Shown here: positions 35,571 to 47,011 of the stretch, in pieces
Numbering within the stretch: the first letter of the stretch is position 1
Layout of the letters: the number at the start of each line of letters is the position of its first letter
NCBI GenBank assembly: GCA_020638655.1
Contig: JACKIC010000006.1
Coordinates: forward strand, 172,001 to 236,000
Source: Planctomycetota bacterium
GTDB taxonomy: Bacteria; Planctomycetota; UBA1135; UBA2386
Length of the DNA stretch: 64,000 bases
Direction: 5' to 3'
Position numbers and translations under genes: made by a program
Notes under the pieces: model-generated
Seen by the model: only the letters and a program-made list of their open reading frames with translations
The model's database searches: none
Told to the model about the DNA's origin: nothing

Positions 35571-35574
35571 GGAG
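35571..35574 (+). promoter_or_regulatory. Ribosome binding site fixing the speA TTG start
   Basis: GGAG at 35571-35574 is eight bases before TTG at 35583; residues right after this TTG (STPQKELRAWTT) lead straight into the SpeA N-terminus, while the open frame further upstream reads unlike any known SpeA. Confidence 0.6.
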
Positions 35575-35582
35575 TTCCGCTA

Positions 35583-37583
<2,001 letters not shown>

Positions 37584-37685
37584 CCGCGCGGCCGCCGCGC
37601 CGGTGCCCTCCGGCGCGATCTCGCTTGCATGCGCCGTCACCGAGGACGGCGCCGTCCGTGTTCGAATCTGAATCTACTGTCACTC

Positions 37686-38690
37686 ATGCACGCTGCAGTC
37701 TTCGTCGATTTCGAGAACCTGTTCCTGTCCCTCAAGAACCGCGAGGAGCTGACCGGTCAGCGCATCCGCGACCTGTGCCTGTCGATCCTCGAGCACCTCA
37801 AGGCGCGGCTGCGCGCCGACAACGCGCCGATGGTGCTGGGGCGCTCCTACGCGGCGTTCGACACCTATCCCGGCATGGAAGTGGCGCACGACCTGGCGCT
37901 GATGGGCTTCGATCCGCAGTACGTGCTGGTCGGGCACGCCGGTAAGAACTCGGCCGACGTGCAGCTGGCGTGTGACGTCTGCCGCGTGCTCTACCGGCGG
38001 CCGGACATCGACGCGATCGTGATCGTCTCCGGCGACCGCGACTTCATCCCGATCGCGCGCCAGGTCCTCGAGGAGAACCGCGAGCTGCGGGTCGTGGCGA
38101 TCCCGGACAGCACCAGCGGCGACCTGCGCATGCGCGTCGGCGGCGACCGCTTCTGGAACGCGCTCGAGCTGATCGGCGCCGGTCAGCTCGACGGCCGGGC
38201 CGCCGAGCACGCGGGCGCGATCGGCGCGCCGGCCCACGAGACCGAGGCGGGAGGCGGGGTCGCGGCGACGCGCAACGGCGACGCCCATGTCGATCACGAG
38301 GCGCGCGAGGCCGCGAAGACCCGCGCCGCGATCGTCGGCCACATCCCCGTCACCTGGCGCACCGCCGAAGGGCTGCCGGCCGACGAGGGGCTGCACGAAC
38401 GCCTGGCGCAGTGCATCGAGCTGGTGCTGCGCGCCCAGGTGCGTCACGGCAGCAGCGAGGTCTGGCTGTCGCCGTTCCTCAAGGGGCCGATGAGCCAGCA
38501 CTTCAGCGGGCTCGTGCACCCCGAGCGCCGCGCCCTGGTCAACGAACTGCGACAGCGCGGTGTCATTCGGATCGAGGAGCGCGAGAATCAGTACGCGGAC
38601 CACCCCTACTCCGTCATCGTTCTCGACAACACCCACCCGATGGTGCAGGCCGTGGTCGAGCGCATGAAGCGCCGTGAAGAGAGCAAGTGA
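37686..38690 (+). CDS. NYN-domain (PIN-like) ribonuclease-like protein
   Basis: A 334-residue cytoplasmic protein. The NYN/LabA-like PIN domain spans residues 1-165, with acidic residues D8 (FVDFEN), D91 and D97 (SADVQLACD) and D117/D119 (SGDRDF) arranged as a metal-dependent RNase site. Residues ~175-235 are a low-complexity linker; the last ~90 residues (LSPFLKGPMSQHF, LVNELRQRGVIRIEER) look like a winged-helix, OST-HTH/LOTUS-type RNA-binding domain. Such pairings are known in other bacteria. It starts 102 bases after speA and is followed by a barrel-like protein four bases after its stop. Confidence 0.85.
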   Translation: MHAAVFVDFENLFLSLKNREELTGQRIRDLCLSILEHLKARLRADNAPMVLGRSYAAFDTYPGMEVAHDLALMGFDPQYVLVGHAGKNSADVQLACDVCRVLYRRPDIDAIVIVSGDRDFIPIARQVLEENRELRVVAIPDSTSGDLRMRVGGDRFWNALELIGAGQLDGRAAEHAGAIGAPAHETEAGGGVAATRNGDAHVDHEAREAAKTRAAIVGHIPVTWRTAEGLPADEGLHERLAQCIELVLRAQVRHGSSEVWLSPFLKGPMSQHFSGLVHPERRALVNELRQRGVIRIEERENQYADHPYSVIVLDNTHPMVQAVVERMKRREESK

Positions 38691-38694
38691 AGCG

Positions 38695-39870
38695 ATGAAG
38701 TCACGTCCCTGCGTTTTCCTTCCGGTCGCCGCCGCCACCAGCCTGATGACCGGGCCGTTGCTGGCGCAGAGCTTCGTCGACCTCACCGAGGTGCGTCGCG
38801 CGCAGCGACCCTACTCGTCGGTGCTCGAGATCGAAGCGGGCGCGATCGGCACCATGGCGAAGGACGAGGACACGACCGTCGGTCTGGAGAACGACCTGAG
38901 CTGGGACGGCCACCTCTACTACCGCGACGACGCCTTCGGTCAGGGGCGCAACCTGCTCGAGGGCTACGCCGGCCGCGACGGCATCTACCTGGGGCTGGCC
39001 GACGGTTCGTTGGTCGGCGACGACACGACCTCGCGCCTGGAGTTCCGCGCGCGCCCCTGGCAGTTCTACCGCGACGCCTACTACCGGGGCGGCAGCCTCG
39101 TGCCGAACGGCTTCTACGAGGGCAGCGACTACGAGGCCTACGCCGGCTTCGGTCGCGAGGCCCAGCCAGGTCTCTACGTCGAGCTGGGGCCGTTCTATCG
39201 CAAGAACAAGTTCTCCGAGTCGGACCTGGCGACGCCGGGCTTCGCCATTCCGGAGGACTACGACGCCTACGGCGGCCGGCTCTATCTCGAACAGGGCAAC
39301 CTGCAGATGGACCGCCGGCGCGGCATGCCGCAGGAGGGCTACGTGCTGACGCTCTGCGGCGAGCGCGAGTGGAACGACAGCAGCGGCAGCATCGGCAGCC
39401 CCGGCTTCACCACCGAGTTGCCGTCGGCGGTCTGGCGCGCCCGCGGTCGCCTCGAGTGGTACATCCCGTCGTCCGACGACGCCACGTGGGAGGTGTTCGC
39501 GCGAGGCGGCTGGCAGGACAGCACGGACCGCGTGCAGAACTTCGAGGCGCAGCGCCCGCTCGGTGACCAGTGGGGCGACGCGCAGATCCGCCTGCGCATC
39601 AACTTCGGTGACACGGTCACCTTGGCGCCGTTCGTGCACGGGCAGTACTCACACGTGAGCAGCGACGACCCCACGGCCGAGGACCGCAAGTTCTTCTTCG
39701 GCGGCGGCGCGGACGCGTATCTGCACATGAGCGACTCGATCTCGCTGCACGCCTACTACTCGTATCTCGACAACGAGAACCGGCCGTCGATCCGAATCGA
39801 TCAGGACGTGCACGGTGAGCACATGTTCTTCCTCGGCATGCTGGTGAGGTTCGGCGCGCAGCGTCAGTAG
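38695..39870 (+). CDS. Beta-barrel-like outer-membrane protein, unknown function
   Basis: A 391-residue exported protein (signal CVFLPVAAATSLMTGPLLAQ). The mature part is made of alternating aromatic/polar strands (FRARPWQFYRDAYY, YEAYAGFGREAQPGLYVE, AHAYYSY-like near the end) and ends LGMLVRFGAQRQ, typical of a transmembrane beta-barrel, though the last residue is not the usual aromatic. I cannot name a family. It is four bases after the NYN gene, so probably in the same transcript despite an unrelated role. Confidence 0.65.
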   Translation: MKSRPCVFLPVAAATSLMTGPLLAQSFVDLTEVRRAQRPYSSVLEIEAGAIGTMAKDEDTTVGLENDLSWDGHLYYRDDAFGQGRNLLEGYAGRDGIYLGLADGSLVGDDTTSRLEFRARPWQFYRDAYYRGGSLVPNGFYEGSDYEAYAGFGREAQPGLYVELGPFYRKNKFSESDLATPGFAIPEDYDAYGGRLYLEQGNLQMDRRRGMPQEGYVLTLCGEREWNDSSGSIGSPGFTTELPSAVWRARGRLEWYIPSSDDATWEVFARGGWQDSTDRVQNFEAQRPLGDQWGDAQIRLRINFGDTVTLAPFVHGQYSHVSSDDPTAEDRKFFFGGGADAYLHMSDSISLHAYYSYLDNENRPSIRIDQDVHGEHMFFLGMLVRFGAQRQ

Positions 39871-39962
39871 CGCGTGAGTCGCCGTTGCCACGGCGGCTTC
39901 CCGACGGTCCAAACGGCGCATCACCTCGGTCGGCGCAGGGGTCGATACACACGGCATCGTCC

Positions 39963-42545
39963 GTGCCCACCCTGCCCAGAGAATCTGATCGCCCCGCCGC
40001 CCAGTCGCCGGGTGCGAACGACCCGCTGGCCGGGTCGCGCCGCCGCTGGCGGGGCGCGCCGTTGCTCGACGGGGCGCTGGCGGCGTTGCTGATCTGGGTG
40101 ATCGTCGCGGCCGCGAACCACACCTTCCGCGCCTCGGCGCACGCCGAGTTCCGGTCGCAGATGATCGCCGGCCTGCACCGGGTCGGGCGCACCGCCGCGA
40201 GCCTGCTCGACCTCGCCGTGCTGGCGCGTATCCGGGACCCCGAGCAGACCAACGATCCGGTGTTCGAGGGGCTGGCCAGACCGCTGCGCGCGGTCCGCGA
40301 CGGCGCGACGGACGTCAAGTACCTCTACACGTGCAAGGTCGTGGGGCGGGAGCCCGACCTCGAGGTCGTCTTCCAGGTCGATTGCGCCGCCCCGGGTGAT
40401 CACGACGGCGACGGTCGCGACGACCAGGCCAAGGTCGGCGAGCGGTACGTGGACGCGCCGCACGAGTTGATCGAGGCGTGGCGGACCGGCGAAGAGCGTC
40501 ACACCGAAGAGCCCTACAGCGACGAGTGGGGCACCTTCATGAGCCTGTTCAAGCCGGTCAAGGACAGCCGTGGCGAGGTCGTCACGGTGATCGGCGTCGA
40601 CATGGACGTGGCGACCTACGAGGAGCGCATGGCCTCGATCGTGCGCGCCGCCGACAGCGGCCTCGCGGTGGCCCTGGTGGCCGGCTTGTGCGTCGGCTTC
40701 TGCGTGACCATGCTGCGCCGCAGCGGTCAGCGCTCGCAGCGCGTGCGCTATGCGGTGCAGGCCGAGCTGCGCGAGGCCAAGGAGCGCGCCGAGCAGGCGA
40801 GCCTGCAGAAGAGCTCGTTCATCGACGAGCTCGTGCGCAGCCGCCAGCGGCTGCTCGCCGTCGCCAACGCCGTCTCGGAGAACTCCGGACACGACTTCCT
40901 CTCGCGCCTCACGGCCGCCATGGCGGTCTCGCTGGGCAGTGACTACGCGATGATCGGCGAGGTCGTAGACGGTCGCCCCGGTCGGGTGCGCAGCCTGACG
41001 AACTGGTACGAAGGCGCGTGCCTGCTGCGCTTCGAGTACGACGTCGACGGCACGCCGTGCGCGCAGTCGCTGGCCATGAACGAGCCCTTCGTGGTCCCGT
41101 TCGGGGTGCTCGAGAACTTCCCCGGGGACCGCATGCTCGCCGATTGGCGCCTCGACGCCTACGCGGGCTGCGCGGTGCGCAACGCCGAGGGCGTCGCGAT
41201 CGGCCTGATCGTCGTCGCTTGCCGCCAGGCATTCGTCGACGCCGAGGCCGTCAAGTCGCTGCTGCGCATCTACGCCACCCGCGCCGGGGCCGAGCTGGAG
41301 CGATTGCACTACGAAGGGGAGCTGCGGTCGGCCAAGGAGCTGGCGGAGATCGCCAACCACAGCAAGACCGAGTTCCTGACCAACATGAGCCACGAGATCC
41401 GGACGCCGATGACGGCGATCCTGGGTTTCGCGGACCTGATCGCGGAAGACGTCGAGACCGGGGATTCGCGGGCGTCCTGGCAGGGTCACCTGCGCACCAT
41501 CCAGGCCAACGGCCGCGCGCTGCTGACGATCCTCGACGACCTGCTGGACCTGTCGAAGATCGAGGCCGGCAAGATGCGCATCGAGAGCGTGCCGGTGCCG
41601 TGGGCCGCGGTCGTGCGCGAGGTCTGCGACCTGCTGCGCCCGCGGGCCGAGGGCCGCGGCGTGGAGCTGTTGGTCGACATCGGCAATGCCCGGCCACAGC
41701 TGCTGCAGACGGATCCGGTGCGTCTGCGCCAGATCCTCATGAACCTCGTCGGCAACGCCGTGAAGTTCACCGAGCGCGGTTGGGTGCGGGTGATGGCCTA
41801 CAACGAGGCCCGCACCGGCGACGACCAGGAGTGGCTCGTGTTCGAGGTCGAGGACACCGGCATCGGCATGACCGAAGAGCAGCTGTCGCGGCTGTTCCGG
41901 CCGTTCGAACAGGCGGACACCTCGGTGACGCGCCGGTTCGGCGGCACGGGTCTGGGGCTGCGCATCTGCCGCCGGCTCGCCCGGCTGCTCGGCGGTCGCA
42001 TCGACGTGGCGAGCACCATGGACGAGGGGTCGACGTTCGTGCTGCGCCTGCCGGCGCAGGCCGCGGAGATGCCCGACTTCCTCGATCCGCGCGCGCTGGC
42101 CCCGAACGTGTCGCCGGCCGCGCCGTCCGTCCCGGAGAAGGTCGACCTGGCCGGCGTGCGGGTGTTGGTGGTCGACGACGGCGTCGACAACCGCCGCCTG
42201 CTCGCCGCCGTGCTCAAACGCGCGGGGGCCAGGGTCGAGGCCGTGGCCGGCGCCGGCGAGGCCTACTCGCGGCTCGATTCATCCGCCGGGTTCGACGTCG
42301 TGCTGATGGACATGCAGATGCCCGAGATCGACGGGCTGACCGCGGTGCGTCACCTCCGCGATCGCGGAGAGTCGATCCCGGTGATCGCGGTCACCGCCAA
42401 CGCGATGAGCGAAGAGCGCGACCGCTGCCTCGCCGCCGGCTGCGACGGCTTCGCCTCCAAGCCGATCGATCGCCACGCGCTCGTGGCCCTGATCGGCCGA
42501 CTGGTCGCTCAGGGGCCGCGGGACAGCGGCTCCCAGGACGAATAG
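39963..42545 (+). CDS. Hybrid sensor histidine kinase/response regulator
   Basis: An 860-residue membrane kinase. One membrane segment lies near residues 37-53, then a periplasmic sensor domain (to ~225) containing a calcium-loop-like GDHDGDGRDD at about 148-157 and a PYSDEWGTFMSLFKPV motif seen in dCache-like sensors. A second membrane segment follows (VALVAGLCVGFCVTML), a coiled coil, a GAF-like domain (~305-440), HisKA with H477 (MSHEIRTPM), an ATPase domain (NLVGNAVKFT, GTGLGLRI) and a receiver with phosphoacceptor D783 (VLMDMQMP). GTG at 39963 is preferred; TTG at 39885 would add an unstructured tail. Its 3' end overlaps the convergent M16-like gene by 37 bases. Confidence 0.9.
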   Translation: MPTLPRESDRPAAQSPGANDPLAGSRRRWRGAPLLDGALAALLIWVIVAAANHTFRASAHAEFRSQMIAGLHRVGRTAASLLDLAVLARIRDPEQTNDPVFEGLARPLRAVRDGATDVKYLYTCKVVGREPDLEVVFQVDCAAPGDHDGDGRDDQAKVGERYVDAPHELIEAWRTGEERHTEEPYSDEWGTFMSLFKPVKDSRGEVVTVIGVDMDVATYEERMASIVRAADSGLAVALVAGLCVGFCVTMLRRSGQRSQRVRYAVQAELREAKERAEQASLQKSSFIDELVRSRQRLLAVANAVSENSGHDFLSRLTAAMAVSLGSDYAMIGEVVDGRPGRVRSLTNWYEGACLLRFEYDVDGTPCAQSLAMNEPFVVPFGVLENFPGDRMLADWRLDAYAGCAVRNAEGVAIGLIVVACRQAFVDAEAVKSLLRIYATRAGAELERLHYEGELRSAKELAEIANHSKTEFLTNMSHEIRTPMTAILGFADLIAEDVETGDSRASWQGHLRTIQANGRALLTILDDLLDLSKIEAGKMRIESVPVPWAAVVREVCDLLRPRAEGRGVELLVDIGNARPQLLQTDPVRLRQILMNLVGNAVKFTERGWVRVMAYNEARTGDDQEWLVFEVEDTGIGMTEEQLSRLFRPFEQADTSVTRRFGGTGLGLRICRRLARLLGGRIDVASTMDEGSTFVLRLPAQAAEMPDFLDPRALAPNVSPAAPSVPEKVDLAGVRVLVVDDGVDNRRLLAAVLKRAGARVEAVAGAGEAYSRLDSSAGFDVVLMDMQMPEIDGLTAVRHLRDRGESIPVIAVTANAMSEERDRCLAAGCDGFASKPIDRHALVALIGRLVAQGPRDSGSQDE

Positions 42546-44668
42546 ACGGTCTCGGTGCGGCTGCTGCCGTCGTCGATCTCGGTGACACACCGGAACGGCG
42601 CGCGCAGGCCGCCGGCGCTGCGGTAGTCGGACCAGCTCTCCTGCACGTGGGCGCGCAGTCCGCTCTCCAGGGTCTCCCAGACCTCGACCACGCGCACCAG
42701 GCGCGAGGTCGCGTCGACGTGAATGCGCAGGCGTTCGAAGCCGCCGCCGAGCGCCTCGAGGACGAGCACTTCGCGGCCGCCGATGTCGCGTTGGGCGATC
42801 GGTCGGAACTGGATCTCGCCGCGCGCGTAGGCCGCCAGCAGGCTGATCGGATGGCGGGCCTGCTCACGCAGGATGCGTCTGGTCTCGACCGAGTCGAGCG
42901 AGACGCGCGTCGCTTCGAGCGCCTCCGACGCCCCCTTGGCGGTCAGGTCGGTCGCGATCGTGCTGCCCAGGATCTCGCGCCGGCGCGACAGCTGGTCGGG
43001 AGCGCGGTACTCGAGCGTCTCCGAGGTCGCGGCGACGCCGCCGACGCGGCGCGCGAGCGTCGCGCGGCAGCCGATGGTGCGGCGCAGCAGCTCGGCGCCG
43101 CCGATCGCCTCGAGCGACGGCGCGAGCCACGGAAAGGCCGCCGCGGCCTGGGCCTGGACCGGCGCGCCCACGAGCTTGGCCAGGGCGCCGGGCGGCAGCA
43201 GCTCGAACTGGGTCACGGCCGTGAGCGTCTCGGGAGGTTGGCCGCCGAAGACCACCATCGCCGTCGGCAGGTCGAGGAAGGCGTCGATCGCGGTGCGCGC
43301 GTCACCGCCGCCGCTCCTGGCGAGTTCGCCGAGTCGCTGTTCGACCGAAGGGTCGGTCGCCGGGCGCAGCACCGCGCCGACGCGCTCCCGCAGGCGCGCT
43401 GCGTCGCTCGCGTTGCGCAGCCGCGTGGCCAGGGTCGCGCGGCGCAGCCCGAGCTCGAGCTCCGAGGCGTTCGGCGGCGTGGCGCGCAGCGACTGGCGCG
43501 CCTCGTCGTAGGCCTGCCACAGCACCTTCGCCTCGGTCGGCGTGCAGCGTGTGGTCAGCACCAACGAGGAGCAGAGGCCGGCGTGTTGCCACTGCGAGCG
43601 GAACTGCAGGTGGCCGAGGCCGCGCTCGCGCAGGCGGCGCTCGAGGCGCCCGCCGATGCCGTCGAGGGTGAGGCAGGCGAGCAGCACCAGCGCGTCCGCG
43701 GAGCGGGGGTCCGCAGCGTCGGGCACCGGGATCACCAACGACGCGGACGCCAGCCCGTTGCCGTCCGAGGGGGCCCAGTAGATGCCGCTGCGCTGGGGCC
43801 TGGGCTGCGCCGGCGCGGCGGCCTGCACGGGGCTGCCGCGCCAGTTCGCGGCGGTGACGAGGGCGTCGAGCGCCCGCTGCACGGCGGCCGTGTCGGCGTC
43901 GGTCTCGACGCTCAGGATGGTGCGGGCCGGCACGCACTGCACGGCGAGGAACTGGCGCACCTCGCTGGCGTCGCGATCGAGCAGGTTGGCGACATAGGCG
44001 CTGGTGCCCGCGTCGCCGAGCATCATCGCGCGGGCGGCGCCGGCCTCCGGCGCGCTCCAGATCTCGCGGCCGCGCGCGTCGAGATACTCGTCGCGCAGCC
44101 GTTCGATCTGCGGCCGCGACTCGGCGGGATCACGCATCGCGGCAAGCATCGCCGTGGCCACGTCCTGCCAGCTCCGGGCCGGCGTGCGCGCGGTGATCCA
44201 GATGCCGGTCGGGCCGACGTCCACGTCGAGGGTGCCGCCGAGTTCGCCCACGCGTTGTCGCAGGCTGCGCCGACCGCTGCTGGCGTCGCTGCTCGCCACC
44301 AAGGTCTCGGCGGCGAGTTCGGCGACTCCCGGGCGCGCTTCGTCGGCGCCGGCGCGCACGAACACCTGCACCACGCTCTGTCCTTCGCGCTGCCCCGGCA
44401 GGGCGATGGCGGTCACGCCGTTGCCGTGGTTGGTGAGCAGCGCGCCCGTGCTCGCGTTCGCGGTCGCGGTGGGGGGCACCGGCGCGAGATCGGGGGCGGT
44501 GGTCACGACGGGCTGCGCTGGTGGCGCGACCGGCGCGGTCTGCGGCTGGGGCCGGGACGGCGGCGGCGACGACGTCGGGCTGCCGGCGCAGGCGCCCAGC
44601 AGGCAGAGCGGCAGCGCGACCAACAGGGACGACGGCGCGAACGTAGGGCGGCGCGAAGGCGACTTCAT
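42509..44668 (-). CDS. M16-like lipoprotein lacking the zinc site
   Basis: A 719-residue lipoprotein (lipobox LLGAC) with a Pro/Thr linker. Residues ~85-480 have the paired M16 (insulinase/processing-peptidase) fold: ARPGVAELAAETLVASSD aligns with the PGxxHxxEH region, but H/E/H are E/A/T, so zinc cannot bind there. LVIPVPDAADPRSADAL marks the second M16 half. The C-terminal ~200 residues (RREILGSTIATDL, VLVLEALGGGFERLRIHVD) look like a LolA/LppX-type beta domain for lipid or lipoprotein binding. Its ATG overlaps the upstream M16-like gene's stop (ATGA). Probably a chaperone-like or adaptor partner rather than a peptidase. Confidence 0.78.
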   Translation of the reverse strand: MKSPSRRPTFAPSSLLVALPLCLLGACAGSPTSSPPPSRPQPQTAPVAPPAQPVVTTAPDLAPVPPTATANASTGALLTNHGNGVTAIALPGQREGQSVVQVFVRAGADEARPGVAELAAETLVASSDASSGRRSLRQRVGELGGTLDVDVGPTGIWITARTPARSWQDVATAMLAAMRDPAESRPQIERLRDEYLDARGREIWSAPEAGAARAMMLGDAGTSAYVANLLDRDASEVRQFLAVQCVPARTILSVETDADTAAVQRALDALVTAANWRGSPVQAAAPAQPRPQRSGIYWAPSDGNGLASASLVIPVPDAADPRSADALVLLACLTLDGIGGRLERRLRERGLGHLQFRSQWQHAGLCSSLVLTTRCTPTEAKVLWQAYDEARQSLRATPPNASELELGLRRATLATRLRNASDAARLRERVGAVLRPATDPSVEQRLGELARSGGGDARTAIDAFLDLPTAMVVFGGQPPETLTAVTQFELLPPGALAKLVGAPVQAQAAAAFPWLAPSLEAIGGAELLRRTIGCRATLARRVGGVAATSETLEYRAPDQLSRRREILGSTIATDLTAKGASEALEATRVSLDSVETRRILREQARHPISLLAAYARGEIQFRPIAQRDIGGREVLVLEALGGGFERLRIHVDATSRLVRVVEVWETLESGLRAHVQESWSDYRSAGGLRAPFRCVTEIDDGSSRTETVYSSWEPLSRGP

Positions 44669-46113
44669 CGGCGGGCCTCGACGACCACGGGACGGCTGCC
44701 GAGCACGCTGGTCGCCAGCGCGCGCAGGTTGCTCGAGGACAGCCGCTGCGACACCGGGTCGCGCACCGGTTGCCCGGGCCAGCGCAGCATCTGCACCGCG
44801 AGGCTGCGCGCGAGCCAGCGCGGGTCGGCGGCCACGGCCGCCGCGGTGAGCTCGAGATCGTGCGCGATGGCTTCCAGCTCGGCTTCGCTCGGACCGCTCC
44901 TGGCCGCGTCGCGACAGACCTGCAGCACGACGTCCGCCAGCCCCGTGGTGTCCTTGGCGCTCGCTTCGACGAGCAGCAGGCCCGCCGTGCCCAGCGCCGG
45001 CGGCCAGGGCGCGGTGGTGCGCACGGCGACGCCGTCGCGGCCGGCACGACGCAGCGCCTGCTGGAGGCGGCCCTCGGGTCCGCCGAGCCATCGCGCCAGG
45101 GCGTTGAGCAGCAGCGGGTCCTGGCCACCCGGCAGTTGCCAGGCGACGGCGACGAGCGGCTCCTGGCTGCCGGGCACCGTCGAGCGCCGCTCGCTGGCGA
45201 TCGGCCGCGCCGGCGGCGGCGGCTCCAGTTCGGGCGCGGGCAGCGCCGTGGTCGCGAACTTGCGTTCGAGCAGGCTGCGCAGCGGCGCGAGCGCGAAGCC
45301 GCCGATCAGCACGTGCACGCTGCGGCTCGGATGCTGGGTGCGGGCCCAGGCCGCGAGCGCCTGCGCGCGGCGCGGCGGCACGATGCCCGGGCGTTCGAAG
45401 CCGCGGATGGCGGCGTTGCCGGGCAGCGCCAGGGCGATCAGTTCGGCGTAGACGGCGTTGCGCGGGTCGGCGTCGAAGGCGCGTTGGCGCGTCGTCAACT
45501 CGTCGGCCCAGATCTTCGGCAGCGCGCGCAGCACCTGCTGCTCGCGACGCTCGATCACCAGGTCGCTGACGTCGCCGAGCGCTTCTGGCACCGTGGTCAG
45601 CTGCAGCACGGTGGTCGGACCCACCGTCAGGATCTCCGGCTGGTTCACGGGCAGCGCGGCCAGCACGCGGCGGAACACCGAGGTGTCGCCGAGGCTGTCG
45701 CACTCGGTCTGGGCCGCGACCAACTCGGCCTGGGCTTCGGCGCTGCCCTTGGTGGCGAAGATCTGGCCCCAGGCCACATCGAGCCGGTCCAGGGCCTTGC
45801 GTTCGCGCGCGGCGTCGACGCTGCCCGTGATCCACGTGCCGCCGAGCGACGCGGTGGCCACGGTCGCGGCGAGCCCTTCCAGGCCGGGCGCGTCCTCGGC
45901 GGGATCCGCGGGCGTGGCGATGGTCCACTCGACGTGGCGCATCGTCGGGTCCACGATCAGCACGAAGCGGCTGCCGTCCGGCGTGCGGAAGTCCAGGCTC
46001 GTCGGCTCCGGGCTCGTTCGGGCGCGTTCGGTCGTATCGCCTTGCGCGAACAGCAGGGGCGACAGGGCGAGGCTGAGCAGGGTGGCCAGGGCCACGCTAC
46101 GCGCTGGCGGCAT
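44665..46113 (-). CDS. Secreted M16-like protein lacking the zinc site
   Basis: A 482-residue exported protein with a signal peptide (LATLLSLALSPLLFAQ). It shows the M16 architecture (APGLEGLAATVATASLG in the position of the HxxEH helix, and GLLLVEASAK in the C-terminal half), but the zinc-binding HxxEH is absent. With the downstream lipoprotein it forms a heterodimer-like pair as in mitochondrial processing peptidase-type systems, but here both halves lack the site. It overlaps lpxA by 17 bases at the start and the lipoprotein by 4 bases at the stop. Confidence 0.78.
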   Translation of the reverse strand: MPPARSVALATLLSLALSPLLFAQGDTTERARTSPEPTSLDFRTPDGSRFVLIVDPTMRHVEWTIATPADPAEDAPGLEGLAATVATASLGGTWITGSVDAARERKALDRLDVAWGQIFATKGSAEAQAELVAAQTECDSLGDTSVFRRVLAALPVNQPEILTVGPTTVLQLTTVPEALGDVSDLVIERREQQVLRALPKIWADELTTRQRAFDADPRNAVYAELIALALPGNAAIRGFERPGIVPPRRAQALAAWARTQHPSRSVHVLIGGFALAPLRSLLERKFATTALPAPELEPPPPARPIASERRSTVPGSQEPLVAVAWQLPGGQDPLLLNALARWLGGPEGRLQQALRRAGRDGVAVRTTAPWPPALGTAGLLLVEASAKDTTGLADVVLQVCRDAARSGPSEAELEAIAHDLELTAAAVAADPRWLARSLAVQMLRWPGQPVRDPVSQRLSSSNLRALATSVLGSRPVVVEARR

Positions 46114-47011
46114 CGTCGCCTGACTCTCCCCGGTCGCTGCGGCGCCTGAAGGACTCGTTGCGCTCGCCGTCCGGGCCCGACTCCGACAGGTCGGCGTCGG
46201 CGAGCTTGTGGTGCCGCCCCGCGCGGGGGCTGCAGACGCCGCGCTTGCTCTCGCTGATGAAGTCGACGATCTCGGTGCAGACCGGATCGCGATTGAGGGT
46301 GCTGGTGCGGAGAAGTTCCAGGCGCTGGTTCAGGGTCGTGCCGGTGCGCCAGAACAGCAGGCGGAACACGCGCTTGACCAGGGCCTTCTGCTCGGCGGTG
46401 TAGCCGTTGCGGTGCATGCCGACCAGATTGACGGCGACCAGCTTGGCGCGGTCGCCCTGGATCATCGCGAACGGCGGCGCGTCGTGCGACACCATCGCCC
46501 CGGCGCCGATCATCGCCAGCTTGCCGACGCGCGCGAACTGGTGGATGCCGACCATCGCGCCGAGGATGGCGCGGTCGCCGATCCAGGTATGGCCCGCGGC
46601 CATCGCGCCGTTGGTGAAGACGACGTGGTTGCCGACCGTGGCGTCGTGACCGATGTGCGAGCCGACCAACAGCATGTTGTGGTCGCCGATCACCGTCTCG
46701 CCGCCGCCGAACGCCGTGCCGCCGTGGACCGTGACGTGCTCGCGGATGCGGTTGTGGTTGCCGATGCGCAGGCGGCCGGCGCGGTCGCCGGCCTTGAGCT
46801 TCTTGTCCTGGGGATGGCAGCCGATCACCGCGAACGGATAGAGCTCACAGTCTTCGCCGATCCAGGTGTCGCCGTCGACGACGACGTGTCCGTGCAGCCG
46901 CGTCCGGGCGCCCAGACGCACTTCGGGGCCGACCGTGCAGTACGGTCCGATCTCGACATCGTCCGCCAAGACGGCGCTGTCGGCGACAATCGCAGTAGGG
47001 TGAATGCCCAT
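46097..47011 (-). CDS. lpxA: UDP-N-acetylglucosamine O-acyltransferase (lipid A)
   Basis: A 304-residue cytoplasmic trimeric left-handed beta-helix enzyme, first step of lipid A synthesis. Hexapeptide repeats run from residue ~3 to 185; the catalytic His is H122 in SHIGHDATVG, matching H125 of E. coli. The C-terminal ~40 residues (after RGVCSPRAG) are an extra charged tail without homology. This implies an LPS-like outer membrane. The ATG at 47011 starts at MGIHPTAIV as in other LpxA. Its end overlaps the M16-like gene by 17 bases; other lpx genes are not in the window. Confidence 0.93.
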   Translation of the reverse strand: MGIHPTAIVADSAVLADDVEIGPYCTVGPEVRLGARTRLHGHVVVDGDTWIGEDCELYPFAVIGCHPQDKKLKAGDRAGRLRIGNHNRIREHVTVHGGTAFGGGETVIGDHNMLLVGSHIGHDATVGNHVVFTNGAMAAGHTWIGDRAILGAMVGIHQFARVGKLAMIGAGAMVSHDAPPFAMIQGDRAKLVAVNLVGMHRNGYTAEQKALVKRVFRLLFWRTGTTLNQRLELLRTSTLNRDPVCTEIVDFISESKRGVCSPRAGRHHKLADADLSESGPDGERNESFRRRSDRGESGDDAASA

